DNA of 64,000 nucleotides from Mesorhizobium sp. (lineage in GTDB: Bacteria > Pseudomonadota > Alphaproteobacteria > Rhizobiales > Rhizobiaceae): positions 372,001-436,000 of the forward strand of contig JAHBYX010000002.1 of NCBI GenBank assembly GCA_019635735.1, written 5' to 3'. The notes under the pieces were generated by a model, which worked only from the letters and a program-made list of their open reading frames with translations, was not told where the DNA came from and did no database searches. Positions 46,988 to 55,357 of this stretch are shown here, piece after piece (within the stretch, counting starts at the first letter, position 1; each line of letters begins with the position of its first letter). The translations under genes were made by a program, and so were the position numbers.

Positions 46988-47656
46988 ATGATCCATCGCT
47001 ACGCACTCCCACTGGCGGCGTTCGCTTTCGCCGCCGCGACCGGCATCGCGTCGGCCCAGAGCGGCGTCACCGCCACGACGGACCTCAATGTTCGCGGCGG
47101 CCCCGGCCCGCAGTATCCCGTGATCGGCATGATCCCGGCAGGCGGTCCGGCGGACCTCAGCGGCTGTCTCGACAATTCCAAGTGGTGCCAGGTCAGCACC
47201 TCCGGCGGCCCCGGCTGGGTCTATTCGGACTATCTGACGATCGACCGCGGCGGCACGGCCGCGATCGTCACCGAGAGCCGCGCCGAGGTGCCGGTCGTCA
47301 CCTATGAGCAGCCCCAGGGCGGCGGCGGTGCCGTGGCCGGCGGCGCGACGGGCGCGGTGGCGGGTGCCATCGTCGCCGGTCCGATCGGCGCGGTCGTCGG
47401 CGGCGTCGCCGGCGCGGCGATCGGCGGCACGGCCGAAGGTCTTGCCTCGCCGCCGCCGGACAAGGTCGTCACCTATGTCCGCTCGAACCAGGTCGAGCCC
47501 GTCTATCTCGACGGCGAGGTCGTGGTCGGCGCCAGCCTGCCGGAGACGGTCACGCTCGCCGAGGTGCCGGACTACGAATACCGCTACGTCTATGTGAACG
47601 GCCAGCCGGTGCTGGTCGAGCCGCAGAGCCGTCGCATCGTCTACGTCGTCCGCTAA
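46988..47656 (+). CDS. SH3-domain/DUF1236 secreted protein
   Basis: 222 residues. Signal peptide to about 24, bacterial SH3 domain (LNVRGGPGPQYPVIGMIPAGG and WCQVSTSGGPGWVYSDYL) to about 85, a glycine-zipper stretch (GGAVAGGATGAVAGAIVAG) at about 114-150, then DUF1236 with YVNGQPVLVEPQSRRIVYVV. AAGGAG is six bases from this ATG and three from the ATG just before it. Envelope role likely. Confidence 0.88.
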   Translation: MIHRYALPLAAFAFAAATGIASAQSGVTATTDLNVRGGPGPQYPVIGMIPAGGPADLSGCLDNSKWCQVSTSGGPGWVYSDYLTIDRGGTAAIVTESRAEVPVVTYEQPQGGGGAVAGGATGAVAGAIVAGPIGAVVGGVAGAAIGGTAEGLASPPPDKVVTYVRSNQVEPVYLDGEVVVGASLPETVTLAEVPDYEYRYVYVNGQPVLVEPQSRRIVYVVR

Positions 47657-47676
47657 ACCGCGCGCGACACACATGG

Positions 47677-47711
47677 TCCGCCGGGCCGATCTGGGCCCGG
47701 CGGAATTCGTT
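47677..47711 (+). terminator. Terminator after the SH3/DUF1236 gene
   Basis: 11-bp stem TCCGCCGGGCC / GGCCCGGCGGA with a 6-base loop, followed by a T-containing tail. Confidence 0.7.
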
Positions 47712-47783
47712 TGCCCGCCGCAACGTTTCGCGATTTCCTGCGTTGAAGCGGCTGTCCTTCCCTCCATCCAGCGGATTCCCGCC

Positions 47784-48815
47784 GTGAAGCTCTTTTCCTG
47801 CCCGGCCTGCGGCCAGCGGCTCTATTTCGAGAATTCGCGCTGCCTCGCCTGCGGCGTCGAGGTTCTCTACGATCCCGACGCGGCCGATTTCGTGCTGCTC
47901 GGCGGAGACGCCTTCGCCTGCTCCAATGCCGACGAGGCGCTTTGCAACTGGCGCGCGCCCGGTCCTCAGGCATTCTGCCGCGCCTGCGCGCTCAACAAGA
48001 CGATCCCCGACCTGTCGATCGAGGGCAATCGCGACCGCTGGATCCGCGTCGAGGCCGCCAAGCGGCGACTGATCTACGCGCTCCTGTCCTTCGGGCTCGA
48101 GGTGCGTCCCAAGCAGTCGCCCGACGAGGAAGCCGGCATCGCCTTCGACTTCCTGGCCGATCCGATCGGCGGCGGGCCCGGCGGCGAAAAGATCCTCACC
48201 GGCCACGACAATGGCGTCATCACGCTCAACGTCGCCGAGGCCGATTCCGTCGAGCGCGAGCAGCGGCGCATCGCCATGGGCGAGACATACCGCACGCTCC
48301 TCGGCCATTTCCGCCACGAGATCGGCCATTACTACTGGGACCGCCTGATCCGGGATGATGCCCACTGGCTGGCGCGATTCCGCGACCTGTTCGGCGACGA
48401 GACCGCGGACTATCAGCAGGCTCTCGAGACCCACTATGCCAACCCGCCGGCGCCCGGCTGGCAGGAGAACCACATCACCGCCTATGCCGCCAGTCACCCC
48501 TGGGAGGATTGGGCCGAGACCTGGGCGCACTACCTGCACATCGTCGACACGCTCGAGATGGCCGACGCGCTCGGCATGTCGATCTCGGCGATGGAGACGA
48601 AGGAAGAGCGTCTGCACACGCCCGACGCCGAGGGCGCCGCCACGGCCCCGCCCGCTTCCTTCGACCGCACGCTGAAACGCTGGATCGTGCTCTCCAACGC
48701 CTCCAACTCGATCAACCGCTGCATGGGCCTGCCGGACCTCTACCCCTTCGTCATCTCGCCCAACGTCGGCGCGAAGCTGGCCTTCGTCGACGAATTGCTG
48801 TCCCGTCGGAGGTAA
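47784..48815 (+). CDS. Zinc-ribbon putative metallopeptidase
   Basis: 343 residues from a GTG. N-terminal zinc ribbon (CPACG and CLACG, more CxxC in FCRAC), then a domain with HEIGHYYW (H178, H182) like zincin active sites, and HPWEDWAETWAHY supplying further ligands. Matches the putative zinc-binding metallopeptidase family. Start is uncertain; an ATG 37 codons upstream gives an unrelated leader inside the terminator. Confidence 0.88.
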   Translation: MKLFSCPACGQRLYFENSRCLACGVEVLYDPDAADFVLLGGDAFACSNADEALCNWRAPGPQAFCRACALNKTIPDLSIEGNRDRWIRVEAAKRRLIYALLSFGLEVRPKQSPDEEAGIAFDFLADPIGGGPGGEKILTGHDNGVITLNVAEADSVEREQRRIAMGETYRTLLGHFRHEIGHYYWDRLIRDDAHWLARFRDLFGDETADYQQALETHYANPPAPGWQENHITAYAASHPWEDWAETWAHYLHIVDTLEMADALGMSISAMETKEERLHTPDAEGAATAPPASFDRTLKRWIVLSNASNSINRCMGLPDLYPFVISPNVGAKLAFVDELLSRRR

Positions 48816-48820
48816 GCCCT

Positions 48821-49528
48821 TCAGACATGGACTTCGCCGAACGACGATTCCCCCGAGCGGACGTCGGCGCGCAACGATGCGTACAGCAGGGCCGCATGGA
48901 GGAGGCCGACCGCCACGACGATCGCCCAACCGGGGATCGGGCCTAGTGCCGCGTTGGCGACCGCATCCGCGACGGACCGCACGAACTCCACCTTTTCGGC
49001 TTCGTCCTGGAGGCGTGGGCTCATGATTTTCAGCACCCAGGCGAGCAGAAGGATGAAAAGCATGAAAATATAGTTGCGCCGCAGGCGCCGCGCGAAGGCG
49101 TCGCTCATCGTGATGAGGAACCCCGGTTCGCGCAGGCTCTGTCCCATGATCTGTTGCCAGTTCGAGGAATTATCCTCCATCGGCGACAGGATCTGGGCGA
49201 AGTAGTAGCGCTCGAATTGCCTGACGCGTGTGCGGTAGACATCGAAGAACCGGTATCTCCTCGCCTCGATGAAGAGCAGGAGCAGAACGAGGAGCATGGC
49301 GAACAGCAGGACGCCGTGATGCGACGACGGTGTCGAAAGCGACACGGACAGCATGGCGGGGACCACGGTTATCGCCCAGTTGCTCGTCCGGTCGATCCGG
49401 TCGCGCCAGCCGGCCATCCGCGCCAGTTCCGCGCGGTAGTAGTGCACCAGCGCGGTGACGGTTTCGGACTGGGTGCCGGGAAGCAGTGTTGGCGCCAGGG
49501 TTTCGGGTCCGGGCTGAACGTGCGACAT
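48821..49528 (-). CDS. DUF2270 membrane protein
   Basis: 235 residues, about four membrane helices. LVHYYRAELARMAGWRDRIDRTSNWA and the FIEARRYRFFDVYRTRVRQFE segment identify DUF2270. Function unknown. Convergent with the zinc peptidase, 5 bases between stops. Confidence 0.88.
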   Translation of the reverse strand: MSHVQPGPETLAPTLLPGTQSETVTALVHYYRAELARMAGWRDRIDRTSNWAITVVPAMLSVSLSTPSSHHGVLLFAMLLVLLLLFIEARRYRFFDVYRTRVRQFERYYFAQILSPMEDNSSNWQQIMGQSLREPGFLITMSDAFARRLRRNYIFMLFILLLAWVLKIMSPRLQDEAEKVEFVRSVADAVANAALGPIPGWAIVVAVGLLHAALLYASLRADVRSGESSFGEVHV

Positions 49529-49668
49529 GGCTGCCTCCTCGCCTGTGATTTGCCCCTCTCACTTGACTCCGCACGCCGTTTCCTGTCTACAGCCCGCGAA
49601 TTCCGCGACGAGTTGACACTCCGAGCCGCTGACCGGGACGCCTGAACAGGACCGATCCCGGAAGCCAA

Positions 49669-49702
49669 CACCCGGCAGCGCTGTGCGCCCCCGGGTGCTT
49701 TT
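49669..49702 (+). terminator. Hairpin with T-run upstream of ffh
   Basis: CACCCGG / CCGGGTG enclose a 15-base loop, followed by CTTTT. There is no plus-strand gene before it within the gap. A TTGACT at about 49564 could start a short RNA that ends here. Speculative. Confidence 0.35.
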
Positions 49703-49778
49703 CGGCTTTGGCGTTTCAAATCGCGCGGGCAGACACTACCTCTCCGGCGAAAGCCAATCGCCAGGGAATGGAAACCGG

Positions 49779-51359
49779 ATGTTTGAATCTCTCCAGGAGC
49801 GGCTTGGCTCCATCTTGAATGGCCTGACCGGCCGCGGCGCGCTGTCGGAGGCCGATGTCTCCGCCGCGCTGCGCGAAGTGCGCCGCGCGCTGCTCGAGGC
49901 CGACGTCGCGCTCGAGGTCGTCCGCTCCTTCACCGACAAGGTGCGCGAGAAGTCGGTCGGCGCCGCGGTGCTGAAGTCGATCAAGCCCGGCCAGATGGTC
50001 GTCAAGATCGTCCATGACGAACTGGTCGCCATGCTCGGCACCGACGGCCAGGGCATCGATCTCAACGCGCCCGCGCCCGTCGTCATCATGATGGTCGGCC
50101 TGCAGGGCTCCGGCAAGACCACGACCTCCGCCAAGATCGCCAAGCGGCTCACCGAGCGTCAGGGCAGGAAGGTCCTGATGGCCTCGCTCGACACGCGCCG
50201 TCCGGCCGCGCAGGAGCAATTGCGCCAGCTCGGCGAGCAGGTGAAGGTCGCGACGCTGCCGATCGTGCCCGGCCAGACCCCGGTCGAGATCGCCCGCCGC
50301 GCCGAACAGGCCGGCCGCCTCGGCGGCTACGACGTCGTCATCCTCGACACCGCCGGCCGCACCCATATCGACGAGCCGCTGATGGTCGAGATGGCCGACA
50401 TCAAGGCCGCGTCGAAGCCGCACGAAATCCTGCTCGTCGCCGATTCGCTGACCGGCCAGGACGCCGTCAACCTCGCCCGCAACTTCGACACCCGTGTCGG
50501 CGTCACCGGCCTCGTGCTCACCCGCATGGACGGCGACGGCCGCGGCGGTGCCGCGCTCTCCATGCGCGCCGTCACCGGAAAACCGGTCAAGCTGATCGGC
50601 GTCGGCGAGAAGATGGACGCGCTGGAGGAGTTCCATCCCAAGCGCATCGCCGACCGCATCCTCGGCATGGGCGATATCGTCTCGCTGGTCGAGAAGGCTG
50701 CCGAGAACATCGACGCGGAAAAGGCCGCGGCGATGGCGAAGAAGATGCAGGCCGGCAAGTTCGACCTGGACGACCTCGCCGATCAGCTGCGCCAGATGCA
50801 GAAGATGGGCGGCATGGGCGGCATCATGAACCTGATGCCGGGCATGGGCGGCATGAAGGACAAGATGGCCGCCGCGGGCATGGACGACAAGATGTTCGGC
50901 CGCCAGATCGCCATCATCCAGTCGATGACCAGGGCCGAGCGCGCCAATCCCGACCTCCTCAAGCATTCGCGCAAGCAGCGCATCGCGAAAGGGTCTGGCA
51001 CCGACGCCGCGGCCATCAACAAGCTGCTCAAGATGCACCGCCAGATGGCCGACATGATGAAGGCGATGGGTGGCAAGGGCAAGGGCGGCGGCCTCATGCG
51101 CGGCATGATGGGCGGGCTGGCCAGCAAGATGGGCCTCGGCGGCATGATGCCCGGCGTCGGCATGCCCGACCTCTCCAGCATGGACCCCAAGCAGCTCGAA
51201 GCGCTGAAGAAGCAGGCCGAAGCCGCCGGCCTCGGCGGCGGCCTGCCCAAGGGTCTTCCGGGTCTTCCCGGGCCGGGCGGTCTTCCCGGCCTCGGCGGCA
51301 TGCCCCGGCTGCCCGGCCTCGGCGGGCTGCCGGGCCTTCCCAAGGGACCGAAGAAGTGA
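49779..51359 (+). CDS. ffh: Signal recognition particle protein Ffh
   Basis: 526 residues. N domain, G domain with GLQGSGKTTTSAKIAKRL, DTAGRTHIDE and TRMDGDGRGG, then a Met-rich M domain with QKMGGMGGIMNLMPGMGGMK. The C-terminal tail is Gly/Pro/Leu-rich and longer than in E. coli. Binds signal sequences and 4.5S RNA; partner of FtsY. Coupled to a GNAT gene. Confidence 0.96.
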   Translation: MFESLQERLGSILNGLTGRGALSEADVSAALREVRRALLEADVALEVVRSFTDKVREKSVGAAVLKSIKPGQMVVKIVHDELVAMLGTDGQGIDLNAPAPVVIMMVGLQGSGKTTTSAKIAKRLTERQGRKVLMASLDTRRPAAQEQLRQLGEQVKVATLPIVPGQTPVEIARRAEQAGRLGGYDVVILDTAGRTHIDEPLMVEMADIKAASKPHEILLVADSLTGQDAVNLARNFDTRVGVTGLVLTRMDGDGRGGAALSMRAVTGKPVKLIGVGEKMDALEEFHPKRIADRILGMGDIVSLVEKAAENIDAEKAAAMAKKMQAGKFDLDDLADQLRQMQKMGGMGGIMNLMPGMGGMKDKMAAAGMDDKMFGRQIAIIQSMTRAERANPDLLKHSRKQRIAKGSGTDAAAINKLLKMHRQMADMMKAMGGKGKGGGLMRGMMGGLASKMGLGGMMPGVGMPDLSSMDPKQLEALKKQAEAAGLGGGLPKGLPGLPGPGGLPGLGGMPRLPGLGGLPGLPKGPKK

Positions 51360-51889
51360 TCCCCACCCTCGAAACCCGGCGCCTCGTGCTGCGCGCGATG
51401 AAGGCCGAGGACTTCGAGCCCTTCGCCGCCTTCTATGCGTCGGAGGCCGCGCGTTTCGTCGGCGGGCCGGAAGACCGGGTCGCCACCTGGCGGCGCATGG
51501 CCGCCTATGCCGGATCTTGGACGCTGCGCGGCTACGGCAAGTTCGTGGTCGAGGACAGGCAGACCGGTCGTCCCGCCGGCATGGCGGGCCCCTGGTATCC
51601 GGAAGACTGGCCGGAGCCGGAACTCTCGTGGACCTTCCTGCCCGAATTCCAGGGCCGCGGCTACGCGACGGAAGCCGCCGCCCGCAGCCTCGCCTATGCC
51701 TATGACGAGCTTGGCTGGACCACCGCGATCTCGGCCATCGCGCCCGGCAACGACCGCTCCGCGCGCCTCGCCGAACGTCTCGGCGCGCGCCTTGAAGGAA
51801 CGGCCGATGTCGCCTCCTTCGGCGCGCTCGAAATCTGGCGCCACCTGCCCCCGGCCGAATTCCGCGCCCATTTCGCGAGGATGCAATGA
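51356..51889 (+). CDS. GNAT acetyltransferase, RimJ/RimL type
   Basis: 177 residues from a GTG overlapping the ffh stop (GTGA). LETRRLVLRAMKAEDFEPFAAF and FLPEFQGRGYATEAAARSLAYA are typical of the ribosomal-protein acetyltransferase subgroup. Substrate unknown. Coupled to chorismate mutase by ATGA. Confidence 0.9.
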   Translation: MIPTLETRRLVLRAMKAEDFEPFAAFYASEAARFVGGPEDRVATWRRMAAYAGSWTLRGYGKFVVEDRQTGRPAGMAGPWYPEDWPEPELSWTFLPEFQGRGYATEAAARSLAYAYDELGWTTAISAIAPGNDRSARLAERLGARLEGTADVASFGALEIWRHLPPAEFRAHFARMQ

Positions 51890-52194
51890 ACGACACCGAC
51901 CGCGCCCGCGAGATCCTGGCCGGCTACCGCGCCTCGATCGACAATATCGACGCCGCGCTCATCCACATGCTGGCCGAGCGCTTCCGCTGCACCCAGGCGG
52001 TGGGCGTGCTCAAGGCGACGCACGGCCTGCCGCCGGCCGATCCGGCGCGCGAACAGGAACAGATCGCCCGCCTGCGCCGGCTGGCGAAGGAAGCCCATCT
52101 CGACCCGGACTTCGCGGAAAAGTTCCTCAATTTCGTGGTGAAGGAAGTCATCCGCCACCACGAGCAGATCGCCGCCACCAACGGCGGCGCATGA
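51886..52194 (+). CDS. Chorismate mutase (AroQ class)
   Basis: 102 residues, all-helical. Chorismate to prephenate for Phe/Tyr. RASIDNIDAALIHMLAERFRCTQAVG and RLAKEAHLDPDFAEKFLNFVVKEVIRHH fit. Located between ffh-GNAT and rpsP. Confidence 0.92.
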   Translation: MNDTDRAREILAGYRASIDNIDAALIHMLAERFRCTQAVGVLKATHGLPPADPAREQEQIARLRRLAKEAHLDPDFAEKFLNFVVKEVIRHHEQIAATNGGA

Positions 52195-52242
52195 ACCGGC
52201 TACTCGGCCGCAACCCTCAGTGAGACATCAGGAGAAAACATC

Positions 52243-52617
52243 ATGGCACTGAAGATCAGACTGGCCCGCGCGGGCTCCAAGAAGCGTCCCTACTACCACG
52301 TCGTCATCGCCGACGTCCGCTCGCCGCGCGACGGCCGCTTCATCGAGACGGTCGGCTCGTGGAACCCGCTGCTGCCGAAGGATTCGGCCGAGCGCGTCAA
52401 GCTCGACGCCGACCGCATCAACCACTGGCTGGGCAACGGTGCGCTGCCGACAGACCGCGTCCTGCGCTTCCTCAACGAGGCCGGCATCGCCAAGCGCGAG
52501 GCCCGCTCCAACCCCGAGAAGGCCAAGCCCGGCAAGAAGGCGCAGGAACGCGCCGCGCTGCTGGCAAAGGCCCAGGAAGAGGCAGCCGCCAAGCTCGCCG
52601 CCGCGACGGCAGAATAA
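52243..52617 (+). CDS. rpsP: 30S ribosomal protein bS16
   Basis: 124 residues. [20 protein letters not shown] is the family start; WNPLLPK and [15 protein letters not shown] follow. The C-terminal Lys/Ala-rich extension is common in rhizobia. A terminator follows directly; rimM and trmD, the usual partners, are absent. Confidence 0.97.
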   Translation: MALKIRLARAGSKKRPYYHVVIADVRSPRDGRFIETVGSWNPLLPKDSAERVKLDADRINHWLGNGALPTDRVLRFLNEAGIAKREARSNPEKAKPGKKAQERAALLAKAQEEAAAKLAAATAE

Positions 52618-52639
52618 TCGGCGCCCTCACGGACACGCG

Positions 52640-52670
52640 AACGGCGGGCTTCGGCCCGCCGTTTTCGTTT
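52640..52670 (+). terminator. Rho-independent terminator of rpsP
   Basis: 10-bp stem AACGGCGGGC / GCCCGCCGTT, TTCG loop, then TTTCGTTT. Strong. Confidence 0.9.
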
Positions 52671-52780
52671 GATCGAGGGTCTTGACGAAAGGAATTCCGA
52701 TACCAAAATCCTGTCCGGCTGCGCCCGAGGCCAGCCCTGTCAAAGCCGCTCCGTTGGACCGATCGCGAAAGGAGGTTGCG

Positions 52781-53074
52781 ATGAATGGTGCCGCTTTCGA
52801 ACGTCCCCTGACCCTGTTCGTCGGTCTAGGCTTTCCCCGACATGTCGACAACGCCACCGATGCCCTGCAGGCGCTCGACGAGCTCGCGCCGCTCGAACAT
52901 GGTCCCGCCCACAACGTCGCCGTCCGGGCCTGCCGCGCGGCGCTGCTGGGCGAGATCGAACCCGAAACCGCGCGCGGCATCGTCGAAGCCTATGCCCGCG
53001 CGCGCGGCGTGCTCGTCGACGAACTGCTGGCGCCCCACGCGATCGCGGCCAGGAACGACCTCCTCGGGGCGTGA
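52781..53074 (+). CDS. DUF982 domain-containing protein
   Basis: 97 residues. RPLTLFVGLGFPRHVDNATDALQAL and CRAALLGEIEPETARGIVEAYARA match DUF982, a family I know mainly from rhizobia. Function unknown. AAAGGAGG precedes the ATG by five bases. A second member lies at 62847. Confidence 0.85.
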   Translation: MNGAAFERPLTLFVGLGFPRHVDNATDALQALDELAPLEHGPAHNVAVRACRAALLGEIEPETARGIVEAYARARGVLVDELLAPHAIAARNDLLGA

Positions 53075-53184
53075 CGCGGCAGCGGGGCAGGGGCTTCCGC
53101 AATCGGTCCGCCCGCCACGCCGTTGCGCCTGCGGCCACCGTCGAATCTGTTGACGCCGGTCGCGCCAGGTGAGACTGGATCGCC

Positions 53185-53883
53185 ATGTCCAGTCTCACCA
53201 CCATCGGCTTCGATGCCGACGACACGCTCTGGCAGAACGAGCAGTTCTTCCGCCTGACGGAGCGCCGCTTCGCCGAGCTTCTGACCGACTATGCCGAGCC
53301 CGGCCATCTGGTCGAGCGGCTGCTGGCCGCCGAAAGGAAGAACCTCGCCGCCTACGGTTTCGGCATCAAGGGCTTCACGCTCTCGATGATCGAGACGGCG
53401 ATCGAGGTCACGGAGGGCCGCGCCCCGGCAAGCGTCATCCAGGCGATCCTCGTGACCGGCCGCGAGATGCTGTCCCACCCGGTCGAGACCCTCCCGCATG
53501 TGTGCGAGACGCTGGAAGCGCTTTCCGGCGACTACCGGCTGGTGATGATCACCAAGGGCGACCTGTTCGACCAGGAGCGCAAGCTCGCCGCCTCCGGGCT
53601 CGGCGATTTCTTCGACGCCGTCGAGATCGTCTCGGACAAGAAGCCGGACACTTACGCCCGCATCTTCGCCCGCCACGGCGACGGCGCGGAGCGGGCGATG
53701 ATGGTCGGCAACTCTCTGAAGTCCGACGTGCTTCCGGCCCTCGACGCCGGCGGCTGGGGCGTCTTCGTCCCGCACGAGCTCACCTGGGTGCTGGAACACG
53801 CCGAAGAACCCGCCACCCACCCCCGCTTCCGCAAGATCGCGCATCTGGGCGAACTCGAGGAACAGATCCGCCAGGCGCGGTAG
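53185..53883 (+). CDS. HAD-superfamily hydrolase
   Basis: 232 residues. DADDTLW (D10, D12) supplies the nucleophile, VMITKGD the second motif, and VGNSLKSDV the third. Probably a phosphatase; substrate unknown. Confidence 0.92.
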   Translation: MSSLTTIGFDADDTLWQNEQFFRLTERRFAELLTDYAEPGHLVERLLAAERKNLAAYGFGIKGFTLSMIETAIEVTEGRAPASVIQAILVTGREMLSHPVETLPHVCETLEALSGDYRLVMITKGDLFDQERKLAASGLGDFFDAVEIVSDKKPDTYARIFARHGDGAERAMMVGNSLKSDVLPALDAGGWGVFVPHELTWVLEHAEEPATHPRFRKIAHLGELEEQIRQAR

Positions 53884-53961
53884 GCGGGGTGGCGGTCCTG
53901 GCCCACAGCATAATGCCGCCCCCTTCCGCGCCGACCCCTTGCCCCGCCCCTTCCCTCCAGC

Positions 53962-54102
53962 CGTCATCCCGGGCGCCGGAGGCGAACCGGGATCTATTCT
54001 TCTCTCCGGTTACACGCCGAAGACACCCCCGCGGAATGACCACAAGTGCCTCTCAACCGACGGCCAATGGTTCCCGGCTGGCCTCCGGCCGCCGGGATGA
54101 CG
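53962..54102. repeat. CGTCATCCCGGGCGCCGGAG repeat, copy 1
   Basis: 141 bases with ends CGTCATCCCGGG and a matching GCCGGGATGACG. A shared inner TTCTTCTCTCCGGTTACACG and CCAATGGTTCCCGGCTG recur in copy 2 at 58024-58141. Lies 87 bases before a related gene start in both places. Confidence 0.88.
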
Positions 54103-54188
54103 TCGCGCTCGATTGTCCGGCGGCAAAAAAATCGATCCACCTCCCTCCGGCCCTCCACCACACTGTCCGCGCTGAAAGGAGGCGGAAG

Positions 54189-55043
54189 GTGAGCGTCTGG
54201 GACGAGGTGAGTGACGGAGGGATCGACTGGGATCTGGTGATCGAGCGCAATGTCCGCCTGCTCGGTCCGATCGTCGCAACGCTCTGCATCATGGCCGGGA
54301 TCTTCTCCTCTCCCCTTGAGGGAGAGGATGGTCCGGCTCGCCGAGGCAAGGCCGAGGCGCTAGCCGGACCTGGTGAGGGGTATCTGCCGAGCCCAACTCT
54401 CCCCCGCCGCATCCATCGCGCCGTCTATCGCCTGCTCCGCGCGGCGGAGGCTGCGGTGCGGCGCCTGATCGTCGTCGTCGGCCGCGACATCGTGGCGGCG
54501 GAGCCGGTTCTACCGCCGCTCAAGCAGAACAATGGCCCGCTGGTCACGCACATCCCCGTCCGCCCCGGCCTCGGCCTCGCCTGCGCCGCACCGGCGGAGG
54601 CTCCTCCCGAGCCGCCCGCCGTTCGAAAACTCTCCTTCCCGCTCCTCGACCCGCTGCGGGACCCGGACGCGCCGCCGTTCCGCATCCGCACCTCCGGCGT
54701 GCCGCGCATCTCTTTTCCGGGCTGGACGCCACTGTTCCATGTGGCACCCCGGCACGACCCTTTGCCCAACGATCCGATCGACGCCGGATACCTCCGCCTG
54801 CGTCTCGACGCGCTCAGCCGCGCGCTGTCCGACCTGCCGCGCCAGGCGATGCGCCTCGCCCGCTGGCAGGCCCGCCGCGTGGCCTTGCGCAAGGCCGGCC
54901 GCGCCGGCCGCCTCTCGCCGCTCCGCCCCGGCCCCGCCTACGGGCTGCGCCGCCCCGGCTCGCCCCGACCCGAACACGAGATCGACGACATTTTGCGAGA
55001 CCTGCACTACTTCGCCTGGGAGGCGAGGCGCGACACGTCATGA
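54189..55043 (+). CDS. Unknown protein with an in-frame palindromic-repeat segment
   Basis: 284 residues from a GTG, with AAAGGAGG seven bases upstream. N-terminal DWDLVIERN, one membrane helix (GPIVATLCIMAG), then residues about 40-72 encoded by a palindromic repeat (SSPLEGEDGPARRGKAEAL and on), then a helix with RLLRAAEAAVRRLIVVVGRD and a long Pro/Arg-rich region ending in HEIDDILRDLHYF. A related but broken gene is at 58228. Probably membrane-associated; not recognised. Confidence 0.65.
   Translation: MSVWDEVSDGGIDWDLVIERNVRLLGPIVATLCIMAGIFSSPLEGEDGPARRGKAEALAGPGEGYLPSPTLPRRIHRAVYRLLRAAEAAVRRLIVVVGRDIVAAEPVLPPLKQNNGPLVTHIPVRPGLGLACAAPAEAPPEPPAVRKLSFPLLDPLRDPDAPPFRIRTSGVPRISFPGWTPLFHVAPRHDPLPNDPIDAGYLRLRLDALSRALSDLPRQAMRLARWQARRVALRKAGRAGRLSPLRPGPAYGLRRPGSPRPEHEIDDILRDLHYFAWEARRDTS
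54305..54404. repeat. Palindromic repeat inside a coding sequence
   Basis: About 100 bases: CTCTCCCCTTGAGGGAGAGG, a GGCTCGCCGAGGC-type hairpin, and GGTGAGGGG near the end. This resembles repeats normally seen between rhizobial genes. It keeps the reading frame of the host gene. Confidence 0.75.
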
Positions 55044-55085
55044 GGAGGCGACGGCTCAGCCCCTTCGCGTATCCTCCCCACGCGA

Positions 55086-55189
55086 CGTCATCCTCGGGCT
55101 TGTCCCGAGGATCTGCCTCCGCTCGCGCCTATCCGAGCCGCCCGTCACATCGACGCCGACATCCTCGGCTCAAGGCCGAGGATGTCGGC
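55086..55189. repeat. Palindromic repeat, CGTCATCCTCGGGC family
   Basis: Starts CGTCATCCTCGGGCTTGTCC; the right half is itself a palindrome, CCGACATCCTCGGC / GCCGAGGATGTCGG. Related to 45856-45964. Follows the repeat-bearing gene. Confidence 0.85.
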
Positions 55190-55218
55190 GTGCGGGCTGA
55201 CCGGACAACGTCCTTTTG

Positions 55219-55247
55219 TGGAAAAAGTAAACTGCCCCCGGCACTTA
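55219..55247. repeat. Fragment of the GGAAAAAG-TAAACTG repeat
   Basis: About 29 bases matching the right end of the element at 58487-58565 (GGAAAAAGTAAACTG and CCCCCGGCACTTA). Confidence 0.6.
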
Positions 55248-55357
55248 ACGCGCGGTATCACGTTCCGGACGACGGAAACCGCTTCGGAGCGGCATCGCCG
55301 CTCCGATCGGTCATCAACGTCCCAGCCGTATCTCGGATAGCCGATACCGGCAGCCGT

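Noticed and set aside
49595..49705. 4.5S SRP RNA next to ffh
   Set aside because: Some GGAAGC-like pieces are present, but the conserved GGAAGCAGC tetraloop region and closing helix could not be found.
49716..51896. 726-residue open frame opposite ffh
   Set aside because: Same shadow effect; His/Gly/Asp-rich with no family match.
53169..54188. Upstream part of the long open frame that includes the 54189 gene
   Set aside because: It is out of frame with the HAD hydrolase and runs through a repeat; the strong AAAGGAGG before the GTG at 54189 marks the real start.
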